From Dermacentor variabilis (Eukaryota > Arthropoda > Arachnida > Ixodida > Ixodidae): DNA of 64,000 nucleotides. The stretch is from positions 59,152,255 to 59,216,254 of the forward strand of contig NC_134576.1 in assembly GCF_050947875.1 (NCBI RefSeq), given 5' to 3'. The notes below the pieces were generated by a model. It was not told the DNA's origin, did not search any database, and saw nothing but the letters and a program-made list of their open reading frames with translations. Position 1 is the first letter of the stretch; each line of letters starts with the position of its first letter. A program made the position numbers and the translations under genes. Positions 33,993 to 44,011 of this stretch are shown piece by piece.

Positions 33993-34712
33993 GAACATGC
34001 AGTTGAGGGCGTAGTAACCCTTGCGGCACATGAACACAGCCTTGCGCTCACCCTTGGGTGCGATAATGGCTATGAGGCTGCCGTTTACGCATCCGATGAC
34101 GCCGGGGATAACGCCGCGCGAAGGAAACCTTCCTTCACGGCTGCCTTTTCCTCGGCTGTCTTTGGAAAATGGACCCACTTGTTGCGGGCCCCTGCGTTAA
34201 CGACAGCCTCTGCCACACGTCGCATGCACTCGCTCACCGTCGACTGCGACGCACGGATCGTCTCCTCGCTCCCGACGGACGCTTGGAACCTCCCGGTAGC
34301 AAAGAAGCGCAGCGCACACAACTCTTTCCGCTCCACAGACAGTCCCGTCGCTCGCTCAGCTTCTAGTTCATGGTTATATTGCGCTCAGTTTTACAAACGC
34401 GATATTAAGGAAGGACAGGACGTGGATGGACGAAGCGCAAGTCCGTCCACGTCCTGTCCTTCCTTAATATCGTGTTTGTAAAACTGAGCGCAATATAACC
34501 ATGAACGTTCACCAACTAGCCCCCTTCATTGCTTTACTAAAAGCTTCTAGTTCCCCCGCCAATCCCTCGCACAACAACCGCACCGTTCCCTTCGAGAGGT
34601 GAAAGCGCCGTCGAAAATGGTCACCCGGCATGTCAAACGCGTCGTCTGGCTCTCCGTGTTCACGTCGGCGACGGCGAAGAGCCACGGCCATAGCGATCGG
34701 AGGGGCGGCCAT
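33993..34712 (-). pseudogene. Harbinger transposase, exon 1, split by an insertion and with Asp-to-Asn change
   Basis: Starts at 34712 (MAAPPIAMAVALRRRRREHG, with DAFDMPGDHFRRRFHLSKGT), the N-terminal helix-turn-helix-like part. It is interrupted at 34541-34370 by a hairpin insert, then resumes with ERKELCALRFFATGRFQ, then IPGVIGCVNGSLIAI and CRKGYYALNCMF to the donor GTAAGT after 33993. GCVNGS replaces the usual GCxDGT/S, so the first catalytic Asp of the DDE triad is an Asn. Confidence 0.82.
34370..34541. mobile_element. Hairpin insert with 12-bp target duplication
   Basis: A 172-bp insert is flanked by AGCTTCTAGTTC at 34358-34369 and 34542-34553. Its core is an inverted repeat: arms 34366-34431 and 34441-34506 (66 bp, two mismatches) around a 9-nt loop, GAAGCGCAA. 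It cuts the first transposase exon, and the coding sequence matches on both sides once it is removed. The long target duplication and hairpin suggest a retroposed fragment (Penelope-like or other non-LTR) rather than a DNA transposon; that origin is inference. Confidence 0.85.
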
Positions 34713-34980
34713 ATTTTTTATGCCTTCGGAAACGACCCTGCCTCTGGCCGTGCCAAAAATCCATGTCTTTTGCTCCGCATAATGAGTGCGTCAACGTCAC
34801 GATGACGATTACAGTTTTTGCGGGTTCCTGACGTCGCGTGATTGACAGATAAAATGGGCGCGGCCCGGTCATTTTCGACCAATGGCTGCGCAGTGATGGC
34901 GGCAAAAGGCATAGAAAAAGGAATAGAATTCGTACAAAATTGCATCCCTGGGGTAATACTTGACAACGTTTCCAATCGAA

Positions 34981-35103
34981 GCACATTCAACTGAGCCACG
35001 TTCGCCAATGTATCACACAGCCTTCAATATTCCTTTCTGAGTGGCTGTCTTTGTCACAGAGTAAGGACCATAAAATTTGGCACTGGATTCTCTTACTCCT
35101 TTC
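34981..35103 (-). pseudogene. Element B polyprotein C-terminal tail
   Basis: In a frame downstream of the integrase ORF, the minus strand reads a KFYGPYSVTK segment followed by GSVECASIGNVVKYY-like residues, consistent with the post-core region of a gypsy integrase. It runs into the Harbinger edge. Confidence 0.45.
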
Positions 35104-36147
35104 CTAACTAGAATAAGGTCGGTGACTTGAATAGTCTGGGATATCTGAGCAATATCTCTTGTGAAATTTTTTTTTCATTCGTTTACGGTACCTCTCCTCC
35201 TCCGATTTCTGTTTCCTCTCCTCGACAATCTTGAGATTTTCTAACAGCCCCAGTTCACGGTCCGCCTGAAGAATAGGGGTTTCTCCTGAAGAAACGAACT
35301 GCGGGCTGCATCCCAAGCCACTGGTGTAAGAGCGATTGTGATGTCTTACAGCTGCTTCTAAAGAGCATTTCCAACCAGCAGGGAAACTATCGTACATCCT
35401 GATGTATTGTTTCACATCTCGTATAGCACGCTCTGCAAGCCCATTCGCTGCTGGATGGTATGGCGCAGAGAATTGGATTGATATATTGTGGTCTCGAGCC
35501 CATCTTGCTAGCTTTTCACTCTTGAACGCTGGACCATTGTCACATACAATCGTCCTGGTTGTCCTAAACATATCCCGTTCGAGAAGGGCGATGACACTAT
35601 TAGCATCTTTTTTTCCTGCCCGTGCCGCGACCATCCTGGTGCATTCATCTATGGCCAGCAGAAAAGCTTGCGTTTTTCGGACTCCTTCTCGTTTCTTATT
35701 TAGCTCGGCGAAATCCAGGTGTATAACTTCAAAAGGCATGTTCGAGTGGCAAGGTATTATCATGGCGTCCGTAGGCTGCTTATATTTCACTTTGTTGACT
35801 TGAGAAATGTGGCATGAACGAACGTATTGATTGACGTCTTCTTTGATGTGAGGCCACGTAAATCTCTTGACTAGCTTCTTGTAGGTGCGCCAAAATCCGT
35901 CCTGTCCTCCAGATTCTGAGTTATCGTGGTACATATAAAGCACCCTGGAAACCAGCGTTGGCGGGACGTGATAGCGACCTTCCATAAAAATCAATTGTTC
36001 AGTGCCTTTCCACAATTTAATTTCATTGATTTCTTCCGAATGTTCGTTGTTGGCGTGTATCATCAGTCTAGACAATGCATCTGCGTCAGTCAAAAGGGGT
36101 CCAGGTCTGTGGGAGATGGTGAAATCGAACTGCTGCAAATAGTTCAC
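35104..36147 (-). pseudogene. Element B RNase H end and integrase
   Basis: 347 open codons. It begins with NYLQQFDFTISHRPGPLLTD and DADALSRL (end of RNase H). The zinc-binding region follows (YHDNSESGGQDGFWRTYKKL, then RSCHISQ, where the usual CxxC has become CHIS, losing one Cys). The core has AIDECTRMV (first Asp), CDNGPAFKSE (second Asp) and ANGLAERAIRD (Glu), so the DDE triad is present. The long open frame is the best preserved coding stretch of B. Confidence 0.85.
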
Positions 36148-36636
36148 CTATCTAGCGATACGTCCCTTAGGTTGGGTCATATTCAAGAGATGAGTGAGGG
36201 CCTGGTGATCAGTGAACAAAGTAAACTTCGCACCTTCTAGGTACGTGCGGAAGTATTGAATGGATTTAAGGACTGCAAGAGCTTCCTTTTCAGTAGTGGT
36301 GTAGTTGACTTCAGGTGGCTTGAGGGTGTAGCTGTAGTAACCTACTACGTGTCGCTTTTCTCGGCCGGATGTTTCTGGACATTTCTGGTACAAGACTGCA
36401 CCTGTCCCATAGTGTCAGGCGTCGGTATTCATTTCAAAGGGTAAAGTGAAATCTGGTATGCATAGAATAGGGTCAGCAGAGATTCTGTGCACCAGATCAC
36501 GGTAGACTCTCTCATATTCCTCATCCCACTCAAATGGAACTTCTTTCTGCGTTAGGCGCCTGAGGCATCTTGTTTTGATGGCAAAGTCTTTTATGAAGGG
36601 TCTGAAGTGTCCTGCTAATCCCAAAAACACATGCAA
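36148..36636 (-). pseudogene. Element B RT thumb and RNase H
   Basis: Two adjacent minus frames, 36636-36415 (VFLGLAGHFRPFIKDFA, then PFEMNTDA with the first RNase H Asp) and 36393-36148 (GYYSYTLKPPEVNYTTTEKE, then FTLFTDHQALTHLL). The junction carries a small frame break near 36400. Confidence 0.82.
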
Positions 36637-36699
36637 TGAGTGGACGTCATATTGTTTTACCAGTTAGGCTATCCTCTCCACGGACTCTTGTTTCGTGCT

Positions 36700-37278
36700 T
36701 TAGGTAGTTGCATCAAAAACTCTTCCAAGAAACAAAACTTTTCTTTGAAAGAACGCACTTTCCTTAAAATTAACCTTGAGGTGTACCAAGCTCAAGGCAT
36801 TTAATACCTGGGACAGGTGTTCCTGATGCTCCGCCTCTGTTTTGGAGAAGACGATAATATCGTCTATATACACGTTACAAAACACATCAAGGAAAGGCTT
36901 CAGGACTTCATTCATAATCTTCTGGAACCATGCCGGTGAGTTTTTCCATACGAAAGGAAGCCGGTTATACTCGTACAGGTCGACGGGCGTGATAAAAGCA
37001 GTGTACATTTTTGTTTCTGTTGTTAGCGGGATCTGCCAGAAACCTTTGCACAAGTCAATACGTGAAAAACATCGGCAACCACCTGTCTCATCTATAATCG
37101 CGTCTATCTTCAGCATGGGAAATGGCATAAGTTCTGTCTGTCGGTTGAGAACCCTGTAATCTGTGCACAGTCTGAAAGTTCCCTCTTCTTTCGGCGCAAT
37201 AGTTATGGGAGAGGCGAAGGGTGACACCGAAAGCCAGATTATATTGGCGTCTAGTGTCTCCTGCAATTCCTTCTTCAA
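36700..37278 (-). pseudogene. Element B reverse transcriptase
   Basis: 192 open codons: FASPITIAPKEEGTFRLC (fingers), CFSRIDLCKGFWQIP (motif A Asp kept), TAFITPVDLYEYNRLPF, and NVYIDDIIVFSKTEAEHQ (YIDD catalytic box kept), followed by VLFLGRVFD. Both catalytic motifs are present, unlike in elements A, C and G, but stops separate it from protease and RNase H. Confidence 0.86.
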
Positions 37279-37456
37279 CCATATCTCGCGCTCTCTTCAC
37301 ATGTTATAAGGTTATTTTCCGATGACGCTCTTGTCGGTTAGTTCGAAATGCACCTTGTGTGACGTTATCGCTGGTGGATAGCTTCCTATGCATACCCATT
37401 CAGGATAGGTTGTTGCAATATCCTCCGCGCACTTTACAACTCGCAGGTTATCTTTT

Positions 37457-37843
37457 CTATCCGGCTGTGTCTTGCCTTGATAGCCCTACCACTAAAACCG
37501 CGTCGTCCCAGTATACGCTGATTTTTAGTTTCTTTATATCTGGTCTGGATAGCAGAAAGTCATACGTCACCCCTTCAATCACCAGAACTTCACTCTCTAT
37601 TTCATGACCTTGGAACTCGATGTTTACCGAGGCCCATTGATTATGCATTGTCACTTTTGCATCGTAGCCTTGCACCCGTAGTGCTCTTCCACTATGCAGG
37701 TGACTTGCATCTACCAGCTTGGCATTTATTATAGACACAGAAGCACCGCTGTTAACCAAAGCCATCATATGTCTGTTTCCCGCTTTGACAGGGATGTGAA
37801 GTAGGACAGAGCAAGTTAATTGAACAGTCTCAGTTGTTGTCAT
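37457..37843 (-). pseudogene. Element B protease, active-site Asp changed
   Basis: 128 open codons. The retropepsin active site reads MALVNSGASVSIINAKL, with Asn in place of the catalytic Asp of the D-S/T-G triad. The second conserved box is also altered (YDFLLSRPDIKKLKI, where LLGxD is usual). It lies directly upstream of the RT in the expected order. Confidence 0.78.
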
Positions 37844-37907
37844 CGGGTCGGATTGATCACCCTTGTTTATCAGTTTTTTGTCGTCGGAGCCTCTTCAGCT
37901 TCCAAAA

Positions 37908-38775
37908 CTAGAGGCACAGGGAGACGTTATTCACCCGACCTCTGGGAGCGCGCCAACCCAAGTTCTCTGTGCCGCCTGCAAGGCGGCGCTGTTCTCGCTG
38001 ATTACGGCTTGACCAATCCGCGCCGGACCGTGTGAAGTGACTGCTTGAGCTAGCGCTTATATTTTCTTCTGAAGTAAATGGTATGTCGTGAAGCACTCCA
38101 GGAGCCCGTCCATAGTTTTGGGTGACCGTATTTGCTCTTGCTTCAGGACTTTCGCGTGCAGCCCTTGCATTATTAGTTATACTACGGCTGAAGGAGGAAG
38201 CGTAGGCTCGGCCAGCTTTAAAAGCGGCGTTTGTCAAAGAAATACTCGACGAGGGAGCCTTGCTTGAATTTGAAATTAAGCGCGGCGTCCCACCTTTGCA
38301 CTGGTTTGCTTCGGAATGTCGTCAAGAATTTTTCTTTCCACTGATTCCAAGAGTTTCCAGCCTCTTCAATAATGTGCAAATCATACCACTTCCGTGCAAC
38401 ACCGCTTAAGTAACTACGCATGTTAGTAATCTTGTCCTCATTAGAGTGCCAATTGTTCTTCCCAGCGGCATATTCTTAGAATTCAAGCCAACCTTCTGTA
38501 CTTGAAGACATGCCGTCGAACGCATCGGGTTCTACAAATTTAGTCACCGGCTCCTCAGCGTTTAAAGAGCTTATAAGCGATGTCACCAGCTAGTTTTGTT
38601 GCGAAATCTGTTCTTGTTGTAGCCGAAGAGCTTTCGAAACGAGGCTCACCTCTTCTGTCGACGACTGTGATCCGGAGTCCTTTCGACGCATCGGCTGAAG
38701 AACTAATTCGTCGAAGATCGCCAGACGCAAGTTCACTTTCACAGCACCCTGCCAACGTAAATCATCATTGTCCAT
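37908..38775 (-). pseudogene. Element B gag
   Basis: Starts at about 38775 (MDNDDLRWQGAVKVNLRLAI). The capsid part is at 38560-38218 (FVEPDAFDGMSSSTEGWLEF, LSGVARKWYDL, WNQWKEKFLTTF), the typical gypsy retrotrans-gag pattern of a WY/WK-containing helix bundle. Several stops and frame changes occur. No zinc knuckle was found in the degraded 3' part (38237-37908). Confidence 0.75.
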
Positions 38776-38927
38776 GGAAGCCTTCTCTAAAACCTAGTTC
38801 ACGTGTTCTGCCCAGTTGAGTTCGCGAGGTAGTTCCACCGCTGGTTCATCTTCAGTTGGTATCTCGAAAAGATGATCTTCTCTACGGAGGTCTCCTCAAG
38901 AAAAAAATGTCACCTACAAGTTGGAGT

Positions 38928-38945
38928 CTGCTGTCGGCTGCGCCA
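38928..38945 (-). promoter_or_regulatory. Primer binding site of element B
   Basis: TGGCGCAGCCGACAGCAG on the minus strand, 13 nt after the 5' LTR end. TGGCGCAG is the start of the primer site used by several Ty3/gypsy elements of arthropods (tRNA-Ser-type, from memory). Confidence 0.65.
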
Positions 38946-38958
38946 AAATAATGTACCG

Positions 38959-39106
38959 TTCCTAGTTAAAGGACGCAATAGACGGAAAGTATTGCTATGG
39001 AACTGGCGTCCATCTTGTCTACCCTTTTATTCTCACTTCCTTCTCTTCTCCTGAACCCAGAGCCCTGCGCTTCTTCATCTTCTATTCCAAGGCCCATACC
39101 GCTTCA
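38959..39106 (-). mobile_element. Element B 5' LTR
   Basis: 148 bp, partner of 27672-27819. Followed on the plus-strand right side by AGCG (39107-39110), the target duplication, and then by the remaining D LTR. Confidence 0.85.
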
Positions 39107-39213
39107 AGCGAGAGCGCCAGGCCGACACTCGCTCGCGCTAAGGCCACAGACCCACTTGGTCGTCGTTCTCGCGGCGGCTCGTCCCTCGAGCATCGCTCGA
39201 TGATATCGTAATA
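39107..39213 (-). mobile_element. Element D 3' LTR, proximal piece
   Basis: Matches 49130-49226 of the D 5' LTR (GGCCGACACTCGCTCGCG, CGGCGGCTCGTCCCTCGAG and CGCTCGATGATATCGTAATA on the plus strand). On the minus strand it starts TATTACGATATC directly after the purine-rich GCCGGGGGGTAG, the likely polypurine tract of D. Confidence 0.9.
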
Positions 39214-39959
39214 CTACCCCCCGGCGGCAGAAGCGCCGTCACGGTGCTATTAAACATCCAAGGCGCGGGGAGAGTTGTAGGGTTTGAGTCGGGCGACGTG
39301 GACAATTTCACTGGTTGTCACCGCGGAGGACGTAATGGGCGTGGCTAGAACGATTTAGTAGGTGAGATCGGTCACTTGGCGAAGCACGCGATATGGGCCT
39401 CTGTAGCAGGAAAGCAGTTTTTCACAAAGGCCAACCTGACGCGATGGTGACCAAAGCAACACGAGGGTGCCGCGCGCAAAATGGACATCCCGGTGACGGA
39501 GGTCGTAGCGTCACATTTGTATGCCTTGCGAGACTTGAAGAAGAGCGCGCGCAAGTTGGCGAGCATGGTCAGCATGGGGGATATCATCACGGGCATAAGC
39601 GCTAGTTGAAGCTGTGGTGGACGGAAGCACAGTGTCCAGTGGTTGCGTCGGTTCACGACCATACGAGAGGTACAAAGGCGAAAAGCCAGCACTTTCGAGA
39701 CGGAAAGAGTTGTAGGCAAAGGTAACGTAAGGTAGAGCTTCGTCCCAGTCACGCTCGTCGTCTGAAATGTATTTGGACAGGATATCTTTAAGGGTGCGGT
39801 TCAATCGCTCAATGAGGCCGTTCGTTTGAGGGTGGTAGGAGGTGGTAAACTTATGCTGTATTGAGCAGGCACGCATGATGTCGTCAATGACTTTGGCTAA
39901 GAACGTACGGCCATGGTCTGTTAGCAATTGACGCGGAGCACCATGAATCAAAATGATAT
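39214..39959 (-). pseudogene. Element D integrase C-terminal half and 3' end
   Basis: Resumes after element C with IILIHGAPRQLLTDHG (second catalytic Asp), then SYHPQTNGLIERLNRTLKD (catalytic Glu) and LPYVTFAYNS. The frame closes at about 39511. A degraded C-terminal stretch with a YRGPYRVLRQV segment and HVARLKPYN follows to about 39250, then the polypurine tract. The first part of integrase lies at 45063-45554, beyond element C. Confidence 0.87.
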
Positions 39960-40118
39960 TGCTACGGCACAATATGTGCGATCACGAAAGGCGAACAGTG
40001 TGAAGACGGCGACGACGATTAGTAGCTAGCGCGGGCTGTTGCCTCTTGGCCAAGCGCAGCGTATTTTCTTGTAAATATATTTGAACATAGCTTTTCGTCT
40101 GCGTCTTCCTACGTAACA
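39960..40118 (+). mobile_element. Element C 5' LTR
   Basis: Begins TGCTACGGCAC; the strongly shared part starts TGCGATCACGAAAGGCG at 39977 and ends CTTCCTACGTAACA. The first 17 nt differ from the 3' LTR start (TGTAGCCGG), but they must belong to the element because the D coding sequence is continuous up to GATAT at 39959. The sequence TGGTGGAGGT shortly downstream (40123) is shared with D and E and marks the primer-site region. Confidence 0.8.
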
Positions 40119-40192
40119 TATCTGGTGGAGGTGAACGTTCCCTGTACCTCGTCACGGAGCTTCGCAGTGGACAGGATGTCGAGCCTTCCTTC

Positions 40193-41402
40193 ATGGCTCC
40201 CGGCGACGACAACCCGACTCCGCCGGCTCCGACGCCTGCTGCCACTTCGACGACATACATCACTCTCCCCGCTCCCCGTGATCCTGGCGTATTCTCAGGC
40301 CAAGATGGGGAAGACGTCGATGACTGGATCAGCATGTATGAACACGTCAGCCGCAATAACCGGTGGGACCCTACTATTATGCTTGCCAACGTAGTCTTTT
40401 ACCCCGGTGGCACACCTCGAGTTTGGTATCGCACGCACGAAGATGAGCGCACCAGTTGGGATTCACTTACGACAGCTTGGAGACTTGTTCGGCAACCCCT
40501 ACGGTCACCAACTTTCCGCGCAGAAGGCGCTTTCCGGCCGTGTGCAGACGTCAACACAGCCCTATGTCACGTACATTCAGGACGTCTTGGCTCTGTGCCG
40601 CAAAGTTGACACCCAAATGACTGAGTCAGACAAGGTTTCCCACATCCCCAAAGGCATTGCCGATGACGCCTTCAACTTGCTCGTTTGCAACAACGTAGCG
40701 ACGGTGAATGCTGTTATAAAAGAGTACTGTCGCCTGGAACTCGCCAAAAGCCCACGTATTGACCAGCAGTTTACCCGTCTGCCCAACACCCCGGCAACAT
40801 CCTCCTGTGCCGACGCTCCACGTCCCAACAACACTGCCGATGTCACCAGGATCGTCCGGCGTGAGATCGAGGCCGCCTATCCGGCTGCCTTCGACTCCAG
40901 TCCCACCAACACATCTGCAGTCACGGTCTCACTGATCCAGGCAGTTGTCCGCCAGGAGTTTGAAAACATGAGTCTTCACACCATCTGCTCGGCCCATCGC
41001 CCTGATACCAGCCCGGCTTCTTCGATTCTGCCCCGTCCCGCATCTTGTTACCCACCACGTTTCCGCAACCCATCTGAATGGCGCACTGCTGACGACAAGC
41101 CTATTTGTTTCCACTGCCATCGAATCGGGCACATTTCTCGGCACTGTCGCAGTCGCTGGAGTTCCCCGATCCGGTCTACTTATACTGCCGACTCTCGCCC
41201 CCCAGGTGGCCCTTCTCGTCGCTATGCCGCACGCTCCGATAATACCGCCACTGATTCTCCTGCAACGAACCACCCCTATTCTCGTTCGCCTTCGCCCCAA
41301 CGACGACAATCTCGCTCTCCCCAGCCCGTCGCTCCTATTCGCCGACTCCCTTCGGATGCCGCTCCCAGCCGGAAAACTAGACGATGCAGCGCCTCGAGGT
41401 GA
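40193..41402 (+). pseudogene. Element C gag
   Basis: Starts MAPGDDNPTPPAPTPAATST. The capsid begins in the first frame (DPGVFSGQDGEDVDDWISMY, NRWDPTIMLANVVFY, WYRTHEDE) and continues after a frameshift near 40470 in the frame ending at 41402. That frame has DVLALCRKVDTQMTESDKV, VVRQEFENMSLH and an intact CX2CX4HX4C zinc knuckle (CFHCHRIGHISRHC, about 41107-41148), followed by an Arg/Ser-rich tail. Confidence 0.87.
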
Positions 41403-41489
41403 CGCTGCATTGCTCCCTACGCTGCCAAATCCTCTACTGACGCTGCCCACTCATCTGAATCTTCTTGACGTGAAGTCTACGGTGTTTCT

Positions 41490-42425
41490 GTGTCTGCACT
41501 CATAGACACTGGGCCGCATTCGTCCGTCATGAGCGCTTACCTTCGTAACCGGCTCAAGAAAATTATCATGCCCGCCACGACACCTGTTGTCCGTGTCGCC
41601 GATGGCGGAACAGCCCCCGTCATTAGTATGTGTACCGCCCTCGTCTCCTTCGCCGATCGCTCAACAATCGTGTTATTCACAGTCATTGCCCACTGTCCCC
41701 GCGACATCATCCTCGGCTTAGACTTCCTCTCCGCACATTCTGCTCTCATCGATTGTTCTGCCAGTACTCTCCGCCTTGACCTGCCTGTTCTGGATCCTGC
41801 TGAACCACACCCCAGTCGCCTCAGTTCCGCCGACTTCGTTCGCTTGCCACCTTCGGCACTGAACTACGTCGACCTCGTGCCATCCCCACCAGTCCCCGAC
41901 GGTCACTACCTCGAGGCTCCTATGCCAGACGTCCTCCTTACACGCGGGATCACAGTACCCCATACAGTTTTATCTATTACGGCGAATTGCGTCTGCCTGC
42001 CAGTGGTCCACTTTGGCTTGACGACACAAGTGCTGCCACGTGGGATGTCTCTGGCCCAGCTTTGCCCTTTCGAGGATCATTCAGTAGCATCCATTGCAGT
42101 AGACGACACGTCATCCGATACTCCTCTACCATCGCAGTCGGCAAATTGTACCATCGCTGACTTGCAGAAAATGATTGCCCCCGACTTGCCGTCCGAGCAC
42201 GCTCGTGAACTCTACCGCGTTCTGTTTTCCTACCACGATATTTTTGACTTTAACAATCGTCCTTTGGCCCAAACTACAGCTGTCAAACATCGCATTATTA
42301 CCGGTGATGCCCCTCCTATTCATCGCCGCCCGCATCGAGTGTCACCAGCTGAGCGTCAAGTGATTCACGCAGAAATTCGCAAAATGCTTGCCCAGAACAT
42401 TATTGAACCATCATATAGTCCATGA
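41490..42425 (+). pseudogene. Element C protease, linker and start of RT
   Basis: 311 codons. Active site SALIDTGPHSSVMSAYL (Asp kept; the usual Ala/His after TG is Pro), second box RDIILGLDFLSAHSALID, then a linker and the RT entry HRIITGDAPPIHRRPHRVSP, MLAQNIIEPSYSP. It stops at TGA (42423-42425) where family members have a Trp codon before ASPVVL, a single-base nonsense change. Confidence 0.87.
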
Positions 42426-42860
42426 GCGTCACCTGTAGTACTGGCCAAAAAGAAGGGTGGCTCATGGCGCTTTTGCGTGGATTATCGGCAACTTAATAGG
42501 GTTACCAAAAAGGACGTGTATCCCCTACCTCGGATTGATGACGCCCTTGACTGCCTCCACGGTGCTCGCTATTTCTCCTCTATTGACCTTTGCTCCGGCT
42601 ACTGGCAGATTGTCGTGGACGATCTCGACCACGAGAAGACTGCTTTTGTCACACCCGACGGTCTTTATCAATTCAAAGCGATGCCGTTCGGTCTATGTAA
42701 CGCCCCTGCCACTGTTGAACGCATGATGGACTCCCTTCTTCACGGTTTCAAATGGTCCTCGTGCCTGTGCTTTTTGGACAACGTTATCCTATTCTCCCCA
42801 ACGTTCGCTACGCACCTCGAGCGCCTCTTAGCAGTCCTGGACTTTTTCTTCGAGCCGGTC
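42426..42860 (+). pseudogene. Element C reverse transcriptase with altered YLDD box
   Basis: Continues in the same frame after the stop: ASPVVLAKKKGGSWRFCV, RYFSSIDLCSGYWQI (motif A Asp kept), KAMPFGLCNAPATVERM, then CFLDNVILFSPTF. The YLDD catalytic box is FLDN, so one of the paired Asp residues is Asn. A frameshift near 42850 moves the reading to the frame of the next segment. Confidence 0.87.
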
Positions 42861-43996
42861 TGCAACTCAACGCATCGAAGTGCCAATTCGGCCGTCGCCA
42901 GATTACCGTCCTTGGACATCTCGTTGACGCGAACGGAGTGGAACCGGACCCAGGCAAGATCCATGCTGTTGCGCACTTCCCTGTTCCGAAGTGTGTCAAG
43001 GATGTGCGCAGCTTCATCGGCCTTTGTTCGTACTTCCGCCGTTTCGTGAGAAATTTCGCCGCCATAGCACGACCACTAACCGAGCTTTTGAAAAAAGACG
43101 CCCCTTTCCAGTGGGGCGATAACGAGGCCTCTGCATTCTCACATCTAATCGACATTCTCACAACGCATCCGGTTCTGGCCAATTTCGATCCTTCTGCGCC
43201 TACCGAAGTCCGTACTGATGCCAGCGGTCACGGAATTGGCGCAGTACGGGCACAACGCCAGCGTGGCCACGACCGTGTTATCGATTACGCCAGCACGCTC
43301 CCCTCACCCGCGGAGCGCAACTATTGCATCACTGAGCGTGAGTGTCTGGCCCCAGTTTGGGCGGTTGCGAAATTCCGCCCATACTTATATGGCCGATCCT
43401 TTTCCGTTGTCACAGACCATCACGCGCTTTGCTGGTTGTGCTCACTGAAAGAGCCTACAGGAAGACTTGGTCGCTGGGCCTTACGCCTTAAAGAACATTC
43501 GTATACTGTCGCCTATAAATCTGGCCGACTACACAAGGAGGCTGACTGCCTGTCTCGCTACCCGGTCGACGAGCCTGACGACGCCGACAGTAGTAGCGCC
43601 AACGGCATTTTCTCTGTGTCTGCCTTCGCTAACATCGCCGATGAGCAGTACCGAGACCTATCGCTGCGAGCACTTATCGAGCGTCTCCGCTCTACACCTA
43701 CCGACGCATCTGTTCGCCGATATGTCCTCCAGGGCGGCATTCTGTATCGAAGAAACTTCCTCCCTGACGGCTCTGATCTTCTTGTTGTCGTGCCAGAACA
43801 GTTACGACATACTGTTCTCTTTGAGATGCATGACGCGCCCACTGCAGGACATCTTGGGGTAATCCGCACGTACGACCGCATCCGCCGCCGCTTCTATTGG
43901 CCTGGTCTCGCTCGCTCCGTTCGACGCTATGTTGCTGCCTGTGATCCCTGCCAGCGTCGGAAAACCCCTCAGGTGCTACCTGCCGGTCATCTCTAG
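42852..43996 (+). pseudogene. Element C RT thumb, RNase H and integrase zinc domain
   Basis: GLQLNASKCQFGRRQITVLG (thumb), [32 protein letters not shown] (RNase H Asp), ITERECLAPVWAVAKF (Glu), [15 protein letters not shown], then a spacer and the integrase HHCC region (DAPTAGHLGVIRTYDRIRRR, CDPCQRRKTPQ). It ends at TAG (43994-43996) before the catalytic core. Confidence 0.87.
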
Positions 43997-44011
43997 CCGA
44001 TCACCGTCCCT

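Larger units (their letters stand above)
28200..34980. mobile_element. PIF/Harbinger DNA transposon, two genes, ends unresolved
   Basis: Contains the two genes that define autonomous PIF/Harbinger elements: a Myb/SANT-like protein (plus, 28769-30799) and a DDE transposase of the HARBI1 type (minus, 34712-32752), in convergent orientation. The left edge falls between about 28120 and 28330 and the right edge between about 34880 and 34990, where element B sequence resumes. I could not pair terminal inverted repeats by eye. A Ruka SINE (32376-32608) and a hairpin insert (34370-34541) lie within it. Confidence 0.75.
27672..39106 (-). mobile_element. Ty3/gypsy element B with nested Harbinger
   Basis: Two 148-bp LTRs (27672-27819 and 38959-39106) in the same orientation are flanked by AGCG on each side, inside the LTR of D. 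Internal coding runs right to left from gag (about 38775) to integrase (35104). The 3' untranslated part (about 28150-27820) is separated from the rest by a PIF/Harbinger transposon. B belongs to a different gypsy lineage from A, C, D, E and F: a distinct RT (YIDD box), a DGxxYxxRR-free integrase N-terminus, and a TGGCGCAG-type primer site. Confidence 0.85.

Noticed and set aside
32813..34481. Plus-strand frames of 85-167 codons
   Set aside because: Antisense shadows of the Harbinger transposase exons and of the hairpin insert.
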